Below are positions 14,030 to 28,490 of a stretch of 64,000 bases of DNA, in pieces (positions within the stretch are counted from its first letter, which is position 1; each line of letters opens with the position of its first letter). A program made the position numbers and the translations under genes. A model generated the notes under the pieces. The model made no database searches. It saw only the letters and a list, made by a program, of their open reading frames with translations, and had not been told where the DNA came from. Source of the stretch: Ophthalmolycus amberensis (lineage: Eukaryota; Chordata; Actinopteri; Perciformes; Zoarcidae). Location of the stretch: the NCBI GenBank assembly GCA_024529925.1, contig JAFEUB010001038.1, forward strand, positions 2,046,001-2,110,000. Direction: 5' to 3'.

Positions 14030-14390
14030 ATTTGTGCTACGTACATTTTTCAGTTTTGCATTTGCATTTGCGATGAACTTCCATTGTAGGTTTCCTTTGG
14101 TGAACGTACACAGCAGAGGTACTTGGTTCGGTTTAGGAAGAGATGGTGGTTCGGGTTCAAGTAAGTATGTTTCTCCCGTGAAACAGCTAGGTCTGTTACG
14201 TAACTGATGTTAGTAAAGTACGGAAGTTCTGTATCACAACTACGGTAAAATAAGTCAACGTTGACGTTTCACACAGGACATGAACCTCGGTCTACTGGGT
14301 GAACGTCCTGTGTTTGTTTGACCCGTCATGCGGCCCTCTCACCTACCCTCCGTCGTTTTGTGGCATTGGACGAATCAGGAGTGAGATTTG
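14030..14390 (+). repeat. dispersed teleost repeat (GGTTTAGG family)
   Basis: Contains ACTTGGTTCGGTTTAGGAAG, AGATGGTGGTTCGGGTT and GTGTTTGTTTGACCCGTCA, which I recognise from a common percomorph repeat family. Multiple stops in all frames. Confidence 0.55.
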
Positions 14391-15917
14391 TATGTACTAT
14401 TATGAAGTATAAATGTACGAGTACTGGACTTATGTAGAGCACACTGGGCTGAGTGGGCGCACAGTACTGGACCAGTGTATTTGGTCTATTGGATTCAGGC
14501 AAGCTCCACTGAGACAGCTGTTGGGCTGAGCCATTGTGACTGCCTGAGATTGTATAGGTTGTATTATATAAAGAACGGAATTCTGTTACCCCGCCAACCT
14601 GCACATTCCATGTAATTTACACAACCATTGTGTCCTCCTCCTCTGCACTGTTCATCTGCAGCACTGTGTTCCAGAAAGCCTGCCGTGTGTTTTGTATTGT
14701 GAGCAGGCAGAAAAGAGGAGTTCAAGGACTCGACAAGGGCTCAGGTCCCCGGGGGGGGGGGGGGCTCCCACCTCTCCCACAGAGACAATGATGACTCCCC
14801 CCCGCCCACCCTACCTGCCTCCTTCCTGTCCTCCATTTTGACACTGAGCAACGAGGCCCGCTCTGACCTTGCAGCAATTTTTTGCAAATGTGCGCCAACG
14901 TGGCCGGCCCTTTTCACAGGAGGGAGGGGGGCCGCCTGGGGCCCGGCGGACCCACACTGGGACATGCACAAACACACGCACCCTCACATGCACATGCACA
15001 CACACACGAATAGTACATCTGCAGAGAGACGCTGCTTTAGGTCCCCATCTCCCCCACGGGAGCTCCTATCATCACAAGGTCCAGCAGTCTACATAACCCG
15101 CAGACAGCTCTGCCATTCAGCCCTCCCTCCCTCCCTCCCAGCCCATCACACCTCCAGCATAATAAGCGTCTGCAGCAGTCACACCGTGGCATCGAGTGAC
15201 CCTCGCAGTCACCAGCGGCGTAACCCCCACCCCTCCTCCGGGGCGGGACCAATTTACAATCTTCTCCGCCTTGACACCGCCTGCCCCGTTGTTCTGCTGT
15301 TTATTTATGACCCTGGCCCTCCAACGAAGGACATTATGAAAGGGATTACACGGCCAAACGGCCTGGCTCAGACCCCGCTCTCATCACTCACCGCTCGTCC
15401 GGGAAGATGGCGGAGGACTGGGAGCGAGGACGCACAGGCTGTTGGCGGGCGAAGAGGTTCGTCTTTCATGGGACACCTGGAAAAAAGCGCGGTGCTGCAG
15501 GGGGGCTCCTGTCGCAAAGGCGGCTGTAATTGAAGTGGAAAGTCAGAGCGGGAAGAAGGGTTTTTTCTGATCTTGCCATACAATGAAAGCATGGGGAGGC
15601 TCATAATCACGATGTAGGTATAAACCCATCTGTTAATCCTAAAAAACACAATCTTGCAGATTTATGTTTGTGTTTTTCGCATATACAGAAGGTGCAGAAA
15701 GCCTCAACTTAATCACTGACCTCGTTGGAGAAACGTATGTAGCTCCGGTCTTCTCAAAACCGATCGTGAAACCCAGCAAGCCAAAGCCCAGCGGCGCCCA
15801 AGCCTGCAAACCAGATTGACATTTCAGAAACACAAGGTTTCCACCCGACAGGGTGCACAAAAGAGAACGGCCTCATGGCAGAGTTTCCTTCGGGAGGCTT
15901 TTCAGTTTAACAGCTGT

Positions 15918-15950
<33 letters not shown>

Positions 15951-18900
15951 GTGAGGAAACAATACAGCACTCATCAGCACAGTGTTAAATGGTCGCTGTT
16001 GGTATTTCAAGCAGGTGTGAGCTGAGATTTGCAACCATTTTTCATTATCGTACGAGTTAACACACTAAACAAATCCCACTATAATTCTGAATATGACAAT
16101 ATTGGCGATGTTAATAGCATATTCCTTTTTCAGATTGAAACATCTGGGATATGCTGATAATATTCAGGTTTCAGGAGCACTCTGTGGACACTTTGGCGTC
16201 TCAGTGTGGGTTTTTACGGTAGTTTGCATCTCATGGCCTCTTGCCTGTTTACGACCAGTTGTTGCACACTAACCAACAAGCTTTGCACACTTTGCAGAGA
16301 TTCACGCCCAAAAGAAAAGCCCACGTTTGTGGTCCTGAGGGAGAAACACACGCTTACTTTCAAACATGATGAAAGACTTGGATGTCAACAGGTTTTTGGA
16401 TGTGCACGCGTATTGCAACGCCGACCTTTTCACGGAGGTGGTTGAAGGAATGAAAGAGGTAGGCTGCGTTCCCACGCTCGCACAAGTCTGCCAGCAATTC
16501 CGTTGATTTCATTGCCATGTAAACAGCTTGTGGAAGTATTGTTATTTTTCGGAATAAGGGCAAAAAACGAGACATTTTGTGCATGTGAAACGACATCCGT
16601 TAGCTTCGAGCAACAACCCAAAAGCAGCAGGTGGACAGATTCTTGCAACTGTGGAACAACAAGCTCCGTCAGAACTGTTTCCCCGCGTACATGGTGCCAA
16701 TAAGTTCCCTTTCAAACCTCACCCTTTATATTATTTCACTATTCCGGCATTGAAGCTTTGATATGAATCCACCAGGACGAAGAGCGGTGTTGTACATCAA
16801 GAGATCAGAGAGATCAGAGAGACCCTGAATTGTTAACGGTAGTATTTCAGTGTGTGTGTGTGGGCGGTTGTGATGCAGTCTGGCAGCCTGACTTGCAGTA
16901 GGTGGGTGTGTGCAGTACAGTAACCGTGCAGAGGCTTCTCTTAAGGACGTGGTTTAAACGCTGCTCGCTGTAAAGCAGGTGAAGCTCAACGTGCTGTATT
17001 ATTACGTAGTTATTTTAGTCCGATATGAGTAAGCTCTAGAGCAGCCGGTCCACCTCGACCCCGAAGGTGTCGTTGTGACCTCCCGTCCGTCCCATTCTCG
17101 TGAACAGGATGTCTCCGTTTTAGAGACAATTGTCTCGTTCTCCGTCTTCGTTGTTCTTCAACACTTTGAGCGTACACGAAGGACGTGACTGTTGTTTTTT
17201 TTTTTGTGCTTTTTGTCCCGCCCCTCCTTCATTTCGATTGGGTGGCTGGGTAAAAACCCAAAGTTGGACAACGACCAGTCTGGGACCTTCATCTGGCGGA
17301 TCTGATGCGCTGAATGTTTTCATTATGGGTTTTTCGTCCAAAATGTGTTTTCTAAGAGGAGAAATCTGCTCATCTTTGAGCTACAAACTCTTCCAATTCT
17401 TGCACAGAAAAAAAAGCCATTAACTACTGAAGCATAATTAACACCCACTCAATTATTATTTCTCCATAACGGAACAGTAAGAATGCTCGAACACGTCTTT
17501 GAACCCGCAACAACAGCCCGAAGCGGCCTCTGCACGTGTTGAGATCTGTCACGAGCAAATCTGCCGAAAGGCTTGTGGTAAAGCAATAACACGAATAAAT
17601 TAAACCGAGTTGGAATCCTCTGATGTAAGTGGTTAAAAGGAATCTCTAAACAGCGGCCCATTTATAGTGTCATTAAAAACCGAATTTGGAATTGCTTTGA
17701 GATATTCAGTAATAGTTGATGCGTTGTACGATGAGCCCCTCTGTCTGAGAGGGTTACTGTGCATGAAATGAGAGGAGGGAGTAAAACAAGCCTCGGTGAA
17801 CAGCACAGGAAATGATCTGCCCTCCTACGCCTGCGTGATTTAATGCCGGCCCTGCAGGACTCGCGTAACGTACGGCGCTCTACATGTGGGGTCAGAGAGG
17901 CACCGGTGAGGGCCCGAAAAGTAATTTATTTTCCGTGTTAGGATTTGATGCAAAAACACGACTTTTCTTTCCCCACGAGATGATCAAGTCCCACGTGTAG
18001 ATTATGTCATCAAGTGCATCCACGCAGGTGCTTTCATTGGATTGTGCTCGACAGATGAGCACAGTGGAAAACAGATGAAAGGTCAGATTTTGATATCCAC
18101 GGGGCAAACGCAGACTTATTTTTTTGGCATTCAAAACAACATAAAGAGACAAAGGCCTCTTCATCTGAACAGGAGCTTCAAATACACAGATCCGTTGCTG
18201 TACCTGTAGACTGTGTGGAGGGATTCAAATCCTCGACTAGTGTAACCACGATGCACCACGGCAAAGTTAATTAACAATCATTAAGCCGTGTTCATTTTCC
18301 GTTTCATTTCACCCAAAGCACGTCATTCAAGTGCCGTAACAAGACGCTCGCCCGGCTCTAAACGTTCATCTCATTTACGCCTTCCGAAGGAAACATTGTT
18401 GAATCCATCAGCGGAGCAAATTGTTCCGAGCTGAAACGGAACGGGCGGGTATCGCTAAATGCAGAGACACTCCTTCACACACCCATAGCAACATTTTAGC
18501 ATCTTATTTACGCATATGAGCTAAAAGTAGAGGCGCTTGGCCGCTGTGTGGTAATGCCTTCTGTCTGAGTTCGACGAGTTCAGGGGTGAAGCCGCCACGT
18601 TGCAGACATCTGTGTGGCCGGGCCTTTAAGCTGCTTCATGGGCCCCTTTTTGTCCGACTAATCTGAAATTGGCAAATTAATCAGAAAAATATTGAATTGT
18701 CTCCACTGAAGTACAAGAAATCTGTTGTTTGATTGATGGCAGCTGGCAGGCTGAGCCCCAGCAGGGGAACAAAAAGCAATTCAAACTATTATTACAGGAA
18801 TTCTTTTTAACACACGTGTACAAATGACACAAAGCAGCTCAGCCAGCGAGCTGAAAGTAGAGACTCTTAGGTTTACCAAAGCAATTTTTGATTGGCTGAG

Positions 18901-20324
18901 GTCACAGACTTGTTCCCTCTGCTCCCAATCCCCTAGTGACACCGGTGGAAAGAAATCCTCTTCTTGATGTTTTGTCTCGCGCCGTAGCTTGTTCCAAGCG
19001 GTGTGATATTTCTGTCTCCTAACATCCGCCTTTGTCTTTTGCCTTTTTGCCTCTCGTCATAGCATATATCTTGCGTTATGCAAATGGTACATCTCCCACC
19101 AACCACTGACTGATGGCAGAGTTGTAACTCCATGCTTCCCCGCTGTTTAGTCGGAGGAAGTGGAAAGTAATTCCAGTGCTACCGCTACAGTAAACTTTTT
19201 GCGGCTTGCCGTACCCGGCGGCATATATACCTGCGTTATACCTCACATCCATAGTATTTACGTACACTGGGCTGTTGCCGTCTGAACAGAAAAAAGGAGT
19301 CGGACCTCCTCTGGAGCTCACTTCCACTCCACCTAAACTATTTCACCACTATTGGATTCAGTGGGGAGTTTTAATGCAATGGAGCCTAACAGTTTCCCAG
19401 GCCTCTTCAATGCCATAATACCTTCCTGGGGGAAACAATGCACCTGAAAAACTACCGACTGAGAACCAGGGCGAACTCGATTTAAAGGGGAAAAAGAAAT
19501 ACGGCTTCATGCTTTATTAGGTTCTACAAATGTCAGCGCTGCAGAGAAGCCTGGCCCGTTTTGGAGGAACCCCATCTCCCACTGCCCTCCACACACAGAG
19601 CCTTCATGAGACGACATAGTTCACAGGACAACGTCTGCTGGGTATTTGCTGCTCGCACTCGCCAGCCGCACGGCTGGAAAGATATCAGAATAATTGGCCA
19701 TTAGTGTATTTGGGGGTAAGAAAAGAGCAGAATCAAACACTTTTTAAGCAACATCGTTGTTGGTCCGCACACGGTGCTGTAGATTCCTCCAGATCCGTGT
19801 TTGTGAGCATGTTTGAGGGAGCAGCATCAGAGAGCGACGCAGTCATTACTTCGCAGCATGTTGCTGACAGGGCATTAGGCTCTCCTGCCAAATTGCGCTC
19901 ATTATGGCGGCTGGGTTCAGATCCGGGGGCCCCGATTTGCTCGCCTTTGCGTGGCTCCTGGTTATCGGCGAGTGCGGCAGACAAAGAATCAGCTGAGGAA
20001 ATCTCATTAAGGGAGAACACAAAGTTACAACAGGAGCCGAGATCAAACTGTAGGAGGTAAATATTGACAGTAAGGCAGCGAGCCGAACCAAACGGCACTG
20101 CAGCTTGTTGTTGCACACTGCACAGTGGGGCCCAAACTGTTCCCTAAAATCTTATTTCAAATAGCAGTTTCCCCAATTACATTTAAGGTCTTTGATTGGA
20201 CGTTAGTTGAAACCAGTCATGGGTTTGTTTTCCTATATTCTGAATAGTTGAGCTCGTCATGATTTCTGTTAAACGAGCGGTTGCCTCTGCATGGCTCTCA
20301 ACATGGCGACAGCTGAGCCGGCGG
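14391..20324. other. non-coding stretch
   Basis: No coding exon seen. Contains a 14-base G run at 14751-14764, CA-rich sequence at 14965-15008, a (CCTC)n tract near 15121-15138 and a (CA)n tract at about 15918-15948. The longest open frame here (14838-15533, +) spans these simple repeats and is not protein-like. Confidence 0.6.
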
Positions 20325-20725
20325 CTCGCAGCTAACAGTGCTAACAGCGCTAAAAAGTACAAAGAAACAAAAAAGTGCTCCTTGGCTTTGGAGTAACGCT
20401 TAGCTTATCTATTCAAGCTAGTTAGCCAACCATGCTAACATGTGCAGCTTACGTTAGAGCAGACAAAAACTCAATCAATTTCTTGCACCTCCTCCCTTGA
20501 AGAGCTGGTGTTGGAGAAATAAAAACCCTTTAGATGTCTCTTAATGGACCACCATGCACACCGCTGGGCAGACAGTTTGATTACATAGCTGGGCCGGCCG
20601 TGCGTGCTTTTAGTGCATGTAGCGCCCACCCTCCGGTTCCCCCTCAGGTGTACACTGTCCGCTCTGTCAGCACTTTCACCGTAATTTGGACTGCTGGCGC
20701 CGTTAGCACCGTTAGCTGTGAGCCG
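20325..20725. repeat. GCTAAC/GTTAGC-rich low-complexity segment
   Basis: Repeated GCTAAC, TTAGCTT, GTTAGCC and CGTTAGC motifs are spread over 400 bases (for example CTAACAGTGCTAACAGCGC and CCGTTAGCACCGTTAGC). Probably an eroded DNA transposon; boundaries are not visible. Confidence 0.35.
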
Positions 20726-21859
20726 TCAAGAGGCAATCAAAATGCTCAGATCGCGCACCTTTTAACAGACAGCTGGAGAAAGCAACTGCACTATTCTGGA
20801 GAGAGGAAAAACAAGAGTGATATTGACAGAGGGGAGGTAGCTCACCGGTTTTACTCCCCACTACTGCTTCTGTAGCAACAATAAAGCCGAGCTGACAGCT
20901 CTCGCTAACTGGCCAGTCAAACCAAAAGCGAGCTCTGACCTCAGGCTGTGGTCAGAGGAAACTGGAGCACTGGCCTCACAGCGTGCCCTCAATACGGGAC
21001 AGTCACAGACGGGACGGCATCGACAGAAAAAGGTATTTTCCACCTCATCCTCTCGCGCTATCAGCCATACTTCTATGGTGTAATTAAACATAATTGCACA
21101 TTCATAGCTTGATGGGTTTTGATAATTGGTCCCACATTAGAAACCATAATTACCACTGTGGCCGCAGGGTAATGTGTTTTGCATCTCCATTGTCAATCAT
21201 CTTGTGGCGGCGGAAGCATTCAACATCAACACCCACCGCGGTCTCTCTGAGTGCTCGTAGAAATGTGCAAGACACTTTGTCGTTAATTCAGCTCAGAAAG
21301 GTTTCATGTAAATCAGAGCCGCGCAATACAGCCGCAGCTCCTCCTCAGAAAAGAAGAAAAAGCATTAGTGCGACGAGCATTGCATTATGGGAAAGTGCTC
21401 GGATTCAGAGGAAGATATGTTATGTGGAATGTGACGATGAAAACAAACACAGGCGTCCTCCGCCTGCAGTTTGTGACGAGGTGAACTGTGAAGCACTGCT
21501 TGTTGTCTACAGTTTACAATCCAACACATGCGGACAATTTCCTGCAAATACTCTTCATTAGTTCGTGTGCAGTAGTTTCACGTATTGCTCCGGATTCAAA
21601 GAGTAACAGAGGGAGCGATTTACTTGGCTGTTTCCTACCTGACCGTTCTTGTCACTGTTCGAGAGTAAATGCAGCAGTGTGGGCAGGCCAACTGCTTCAA
21701 TTTGTGCCAGTTTAAGTGAACTGAATGGGGAACACTTCAGGACCTCAGAGTCCCTCACAGGAATCACACTGAAGGCAAACCTCAGAGTCGGACTGAGAGA
21801 TATCCACACCGACTATCTAGTAGAAATGATGAGGATGATTAGACTGTCTATAAGACGTG

Positions 21860-22240
21860 GGGGGGGGCAGAAGTGACACGAGAGGGAGGAGCGAAATAGA
21901 ACCGACCGCTGAATAAGACGTGTTTAGGCGATCAAAAGGTTCTAAGACTAAAGCACGGACAAAACCCAGAACGGAAAACGCCGTGGTATCGACCCGTCAA
22001 TCACAGTAAGCCCCGCCCTAAAGCATCCCCTGCTTTATAGTCTGTTTGACTCTAAATGGACCATAAGTTACCAAATGAACATCATGCTGTATTGAAGAAG
22101 ACTTGAAACTAGAGATTGAGACCATAAACTCATGTTTACAATGTTTACTGAGGGAATAAATCAAGAGAGAAGTAGTCATTTTCTCATAGACTTCTATACA
22201 ACCAGAGGAGTCGCCCCCTGGTGGACACTAGAGAGAATGC
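21860..22240 (+). repeat. dispersed teleost repeat, copy B
   Basis: Second copy of the family at 11395-11825. It includes an internal segment (GAGACCATAAACTCATGTTT then ACAATGTTTACTGA) that copy A lacks, and ends near AGTCGCCCCCTGGTGG. Same orientation as copy A, about 10.4 kb apart. Confidence 0.85.
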
Positions 22241-24439
22241 CATACAATGATATTTGCCAATTAGCCGTTTGCATTGCTGTTAAGTGAAAAAATAGTTTTG
22301 TGTTAAATAACTTCAAAAATAGTTGCAGATGACTAATTCAATAATGAAGTAATCATACTATTATCATCATACCTATTTTAAATAAATAAAAAAATAATCC
22401 CATGATTTGCATGAAACAGCTTCTGGAAATATATGAATCTGTGAATCATCTGAAGAGCTGCACACTGTGGGTTGTGACCGAATCATCAGTGTGTTGTGAG
22501 GACCTTGTTTCTTTAACTTGTGCTCTCTGCTGAATCACAAGCTATAAATGATTTTACTCCAGGTCCTCAAAAGACTGCAGTTAGGACTGATTTGCTCCTC
22601 TGAAAGGCCCTGAACATAAAACCAGACAGACATCCTTGGCTTTCATTTAAAGCGAGCTCTTAGCGGCATCCAATTCAGATTTTGCAGCAGCAGGTCTGGA
22701 GCAGTGTAAATGCTTAGCAGCCCGGCCACTCTGCCTGCCTTTGAGCGGAATACAGAATCCTTCAATCCATAAATTGCAGTTCAAGGATGAAAACATTGTT
22801 CTGCTCCATTCGAGGTTCCCGCAGTGTTCAACACCAATGGCCAAACATTAGAAACCCTGTCACACTGAATGTTTTCTTTTTAGTTTCAAGCTCTGCTGGT
22901 TCTTACCAAATCTTCTGACGCATTGATGAGCCACTGCAGTTGCACACAATGCCCAATCTCAACTGAATTTGGCTTCTGCTGTGCAGGGGAAAAAACAACA
23001 ACAAACCACATCACTGATTTATTCTAGTTATTACAGTGGGACAGAAAATAAGCTTGCCCGCTCACCCGAGGCGAGCGATTTACAGGAAGAGCAGCTTCAG
23101 AACGACAGAAGGGCCCGTTTGGTTAGTGCTGAACTAGGCTGCATTTCAAGGTTTGCGAGTGGGAGTCCATCCACACTTGGAGTGTACCGGTGTCTAAACC
23201 GCACACTAAATGATATGACTGTCCTGTGATGAAACTCGGGTATTTGATGTGTTTTTGATGCAGTGGGTGGACTTCGGCTCAGACCTACGTTTACAGCGCC
23301 TGCCTTGGTTCTATACTCTAATCCTCCGCTGTGTCTTGATGCCGTTTGCGGCTCCATCGACCCAATTTCCACACGGGGGTCGTTAAAGTTTCATCTTATC
23401 TTTAAATCTCGAAGCCAAGAAGGAAAGAGCGAGCGCGAGTAGAAAGCAGGACAACAGAACTGGGAGCTGTGGTGGGTATCCTAAGTGTTACTCACACCTT
23501 CCATCTCGTCCCGTTTGTCCCCGCCTGCACCATCTGACGCCGCTTCAGCCGCTCTGCATTCACAGCGGGACTCGAGCGCCTCGCTTTGTGAAAGGGACGA
23601 GACGAACGTCTGTTTGTTTATTGCCAAGTAGATTCAAAAGCTCTGTGATTTCAGTCCGCGGTTCATTTTGTAACGATGGATGTTTCTTTGCATCTGACCT
23701 GAATGACAAAGAAGGGACAGTTTCTGGTAACGTCCTTTCTCTAAGCGTGACCTTTCTGCTCGGCAGTGGGAAGACGGATACCTCCGATGGATCACCGGAT
23801 ACAGCTGATGTACGACCCATAAAGTCTTTGCAGGCACTAAAACAAGGGGGGGGGGGGGGGGGTATGAACGTCAACTTCAGACAGATAGCGGGTGCTTAAC
23901 TCCCAGCTGTAAAAGCTGACAGTCAACACATATACAATCCAACTCCTCCGTATCAATCATGGGAGTTGTACAGTAAAGAGCCCGCAGATTTAACTTTGCA
24001 GTCACGTTTGCCGTTTCATGATTTACATGAAGTTTTGTGTTCATTTTGATTAAAGCGGCGATCCCGTAGAAATAGAGGAGTAGAAGGGACAGACGCAGTT
24101 TGCATTCACGGTGCATGAATCAGATGATAGAATAAGTTTTGACCCGAGATTTCCAGGACGTTCTGTATTCATGTCGTACAGATTTATTCAGCCAGGAAGT
24201 CTCGCTGAGATCAAGAGAGCCCTGAGCGCTAATTACATATCTGCACCACCACGAGATGAGTCACACATAGCAATTATCACACACAATCAGACACTAATTA
24301 AAACAAATATCATGAATGATATCGGTAGTTATAGCCCTGTCACACCAGAAAGTGATATAATGAAAGCTTTTCAGTGAGCAAGTGAGTCTGATTGTATGGA
24401 GTAACATTTTGGACGCCCCGAGATGTCTCATTCAGCGTT

Positions 24440-24560
24440 CAGTTGTACTGAACCAAAACAAAACCAAGATGGCAGCAGCCAAAACGCTAAACTCGCGGCT
24501 TCACGAACCAGTGTGTGACGTCACAGGCGCTACGTTCACGGGAGCTTTTTCAAACTAACC
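24440..24560 (+). repeat. dispersed repeat fragment carrying a perfect CRE palindrome
   Basis: AAGATGGCAGCAGCCAAAAC then GCTAAACTCGCGGCTTCACG and GTGTGTGACGTCACAGG resembles a common fish repeat. TGACGTCA (24516-24523) is a consensus CREB/ATF site. Whether it is active is unknown. Confidence 0.4.
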
Positions 24561-27500
24561 GAACACATTCAACGCCACCAAGGATGATGAATATCTCAGC
24601 GACTTGCATAACATGGCCTCATGAATACAGACCGGTGCGCTGACGACTTCTGGACAGCAGTGGTGACCGTCGGACTTTTACCTAACTCGCAGGCAGCGGT
24701 GACTTCTAGCCGTCTCGAGCAATGAATGAAATGGCTTCGTGATGAATGGCCTCCATGATCCGGTGTAGTGGGTCGTATAACGTTTACTCTGTGTTGGAGG
24801 GAAAAACAAGCTCAGTTCTGGTATCATTTAGAATCTTTAGGACAATTTGCCATCTAACCAACCAATTACTCCTTTAACACTATCAGAAGGAGCCCTCTTG
24901 TTATACTGTCTCATCTAATCAGTAGTTTCATTTCACTCTCTCCTAAGCTGTCACTAAGAAGCGTAATATAATGTCACATCCTGCTCTCCTGTTGATCAAA
25001 CTCCCATCGAGCTTGAGCGCAGAATCCCATCTTCACAACCTTTACGATTCTCTCCACGGGTTCATCTATTAATTACAACGAGACATCACAATGAGCAGTG
25101 TAGCAAATAGCACTTAGCCCAATTAAACTGATGGAGAGATGATCTGCACACCCTCACGCTGGCTGTGGTGTTTTAATGAAGTCGTTTAATGGAAGCCACG
25201 ACGCAGGCCTGCTTATTGAATGGTAACAAATAAAGCCAAGCGTGTTGTTTCTGTTGTTTCTATTGTTGCTCAGATGAGACTGAATTATACAAGACACGGT
25301 TGGATCTTGCATATCTCACGGGCGTTATTAATCGTGATGTGTTCACATGCAGTCTCGTTGAATGCAGCGTTGGTGAGGATCCACTTCTGCACGTGTTGAC
25401 TTGGGTTCATGTAGATCCACGTTATTTTGGACAGGTTTGTACATTTTGTCCGACCCAGCACATTTTCTAACTCGCTCGTTTCAGTCGGAAAAACCAAATC
25501 CCGGCTGACTATTTATTCCATCACAAACCGAGCAGGAACGAAATCGATCAGATAAAGTGCCTCGTCGGCGCCGGACCCGTCAGGTTCAACGTCGGCGCAG
25601 AGAGGGAGCCGTTACGCAACCAAGAAGTTCTGATCCTGACAGCTCTCAGACAACCTTCCCTTCAAGGCCACAGACGGTATAATGAATGTTCTGCCAGAGA
25701 CGGGGGGGGGGGGTCTCTGCAGCTACACGACCCGAAGCTCCAGCCCCCCCCCGCACACACTCTCCTGGGCGAGTGTGTGTGGTTGACGAGGCGTGTGTGT
25801 TTTTTTCGTATCTGGAGGGAGCGAACGAAGTGAACCGGTGATGAAGATTCCAGCCTCCACTCGGGAAAAATACGGTTAAACTAGCCCCGAAGTCTTCTTG
25901 CGGTGTGCTGTATTTACTAGGCATTACGGTAATAGTGCGTAAGAACTGACTTCAAAATAAAAGACGAGTGATTGTTTCATTCCAACTTCCTGAGACCCTT
26001 TTTCCAAATATATATATATATATATGAGTTGCAGTCACGATGCAGGGCCATCCTCCTGGGCAAAGAGGTGTTGGTGTTTCTCTTCCGTCAGATAAGGAAG
26101 CTGAGGAACGAGTGGTGGAGGATCTCAGTCTGAGAATGCTGCTCTATTGATCACGGCAGGATCAGCCGTGTCCAGCAGCCACCACAAAGACAGATCGGTC
26201 TCATCAGAGGTGCTGTGAGAAGTAGCTGTGGTTTCATCCGTCACTGTGCGCCTCCAGTCGAGCTTCATTTATTTGTTTATTTTCACAACAATAAAGGCCA
26301 GAACAAGGAGAGGGAACCGAAGGAGGCCGCTTTGTTGTTGGTCAAGGAAAGGCTGGAGGACGAGAGGAAGGTGTCGGGGGAGAAATGGAAAACAACAAGC
26401 AGATGGGGAGGAGGAGGAGGAGGAGGAGAAGGCTTGAAGGCATCGGTTTCTGTCTTTCTATCAGGCTCCGTCGGTCAGGGCTGCTTTTGGTCATTTGTTG
26501 TTTAATGTGCTAGTGAGTTTAGCTCACCATAATAATATGTAATTAAGTACAATCTGTGCTTTGCATGTGTCGTTTCCTCATCCTTTCGTTCGCCTGTGGA
26601 CGTATTGGAGGGGAAATGTAGGAAGAACGTAATAAAATAGAAGTAAACCCCGTCCCTGCACTACACTCATGTACTTCTACAAGTACACGCACACACACAA
26701 GGGGGAGGGGCTAAATCGATCCGCGCTGGAGAGAGGCGGCCAGCCCGGCGGCTAATCACGCAGATGGATCTTCCGTCCGACAGCCGTCATAAGCAGTGAG
26801 ACCGCTACTGGATCACGTCCTGTCATCACTGACGCACTGAAATGAAAAAGACACACACACACACTGTGAGGCACCGCTCTGTCTCTATTTATCTCTCTCA
26901 TCCCAGATGTTATTTCATGTCAAGAACGAGGGCAAAGCTGCCAGACGACGGCAATATCGGGCAGCCGGATTGCTTTTTAAAACTTTTCATTACCTTGAGA
27001 GTAGCCGGTCCACCTTAAAGTGCAGTTCACCTTCAGGTCGCTGACTGCTGGGCCGACACGCTTCGCTTTCATCGGCAGTGGAGCTCGGCTTGGGTCTTGA
27101 GACGTTGCCTCATTTATTCGCTGACAGATGTACTTTTTTTTTAGTGAGTCAACGGGGAGATTCAACCCCCGCCCACACAACAAATACTTTGTACGCGGCC
27201 CCCTTAGCAGGCATGTGAAGGACACTTCCCAAAGCCTGAATCAAACGTCCTCACTGAATGTCTCTTTATCCCAATTGGAGAAACATTTTAAGTCGTCTAA
27301 TGTGAGGAGCTGAAAATGCGTGGAAAGCTCTCATTAAAGTGGCATTCAGAGATCCAGACAGTGAGCTGGAGGTACAGTCGGCCAGTATCCGCAGCAGTTC
27401 CGCTTGTTCCGGTCCTTCTGCGGGAGGATTTAAATATTCATCCGCCCCGGCTGTGCCGGAGGAGATGCATATAATTTTCCTCCTTTTTAAAGATGCTCAC

Positions 27501-28321
27501 GTGATTGGAGCTTTACATCTTTCTGCTTTTTCTTCGCGCAACTATTTCTTAAGCCAAAGGTAGCGCAGACCAGATCCACTCCTTCTGTTCTTACCTTTCA
27601 CAATAAAAGCCCTAGATATATAATATCTGCAGGCGGGTATTTGTCACGCCTTCCGATGTGCAAAGGCCTTTATACATATTGCTAAATGTATATACAAATA
27701 AATAAACATACATCGCCCATGCTCTAGTGTTTCCCCTCCTCGGCTCTTGAACACATTTATTCTCACACACACACACACACACACATCAGAGCGGCCTAAA
27801 GTGCCTGCTGCGATTTCTGCAGGATGGCGAAAACCTGTGCATGCGTGTCACAGGAGCGTGTGTCCATTAATATTTATCCACCTCCTCTAACATCCACCGG
27901 CAGCCATTTGAAGTTCCGTCTCACCCCGTAGGAGATGTGAATCTTAGCTCTCATTTATGCACATTTTCAATTTCGATGTGCATGCCTGTTACCTTGTGTT
28001 TACGGTATTGTTATTGGTTGCCACAGATTTGTAGATTATCTGGGATTTGAAAAAGGTATTTGATTTAAAAATGACAAGAATCTAATTATGTATCTTTCTA
28101 CTACGTGCCTGCGAGATGCTAGAAGTATTTGAAGACTACAACATGATCTGGTCAGAGATATAAGGAAGAGAAGACGCACATACATGAAATCACACTGAAT
28201 CTGAATACATGTGGTTCAGTGGAACACAGACAATGAGGAAGCAATATTTATTAAACCAGTTTCTATATTCAATATTCATTCTTACCTGTGTTTGCTAGAC
28301 CTGGAGACACTGCATACTAGC

Positions 28322-28490
28322 TGTGTGTGTGTGTGTGCGCGTGTGTGTGTGTGTGTGTGTGTGTGTGTTCCCAGCGGCCCTCAGTAGGAGGAGTGTTATT
28401 TACCGGAAGGAGTGCTGAAGCTGCATGTCCTCAGCCTGTGCTGCCATCAGCAGTGGCAGGGAAGCGTGTGTGTGTGTGTGTGTGTGTGGT
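28322..28490. repeat. paired (TG)n microsatellites
   Basis: Two TG arrays (28322-28369, with a GCGC interruption, and 28467-28488) lie about 100 bases apart. They create a long false open frame through VCVCVC-type translation. Confidence 0.85.

Noticed and set aside
14838..15533. 231-codon plus-strand open frame
   Set aside because: Runs through CA and CCTC simple repeats, has no recognisable domain and no codon bias, and its start lacks support.
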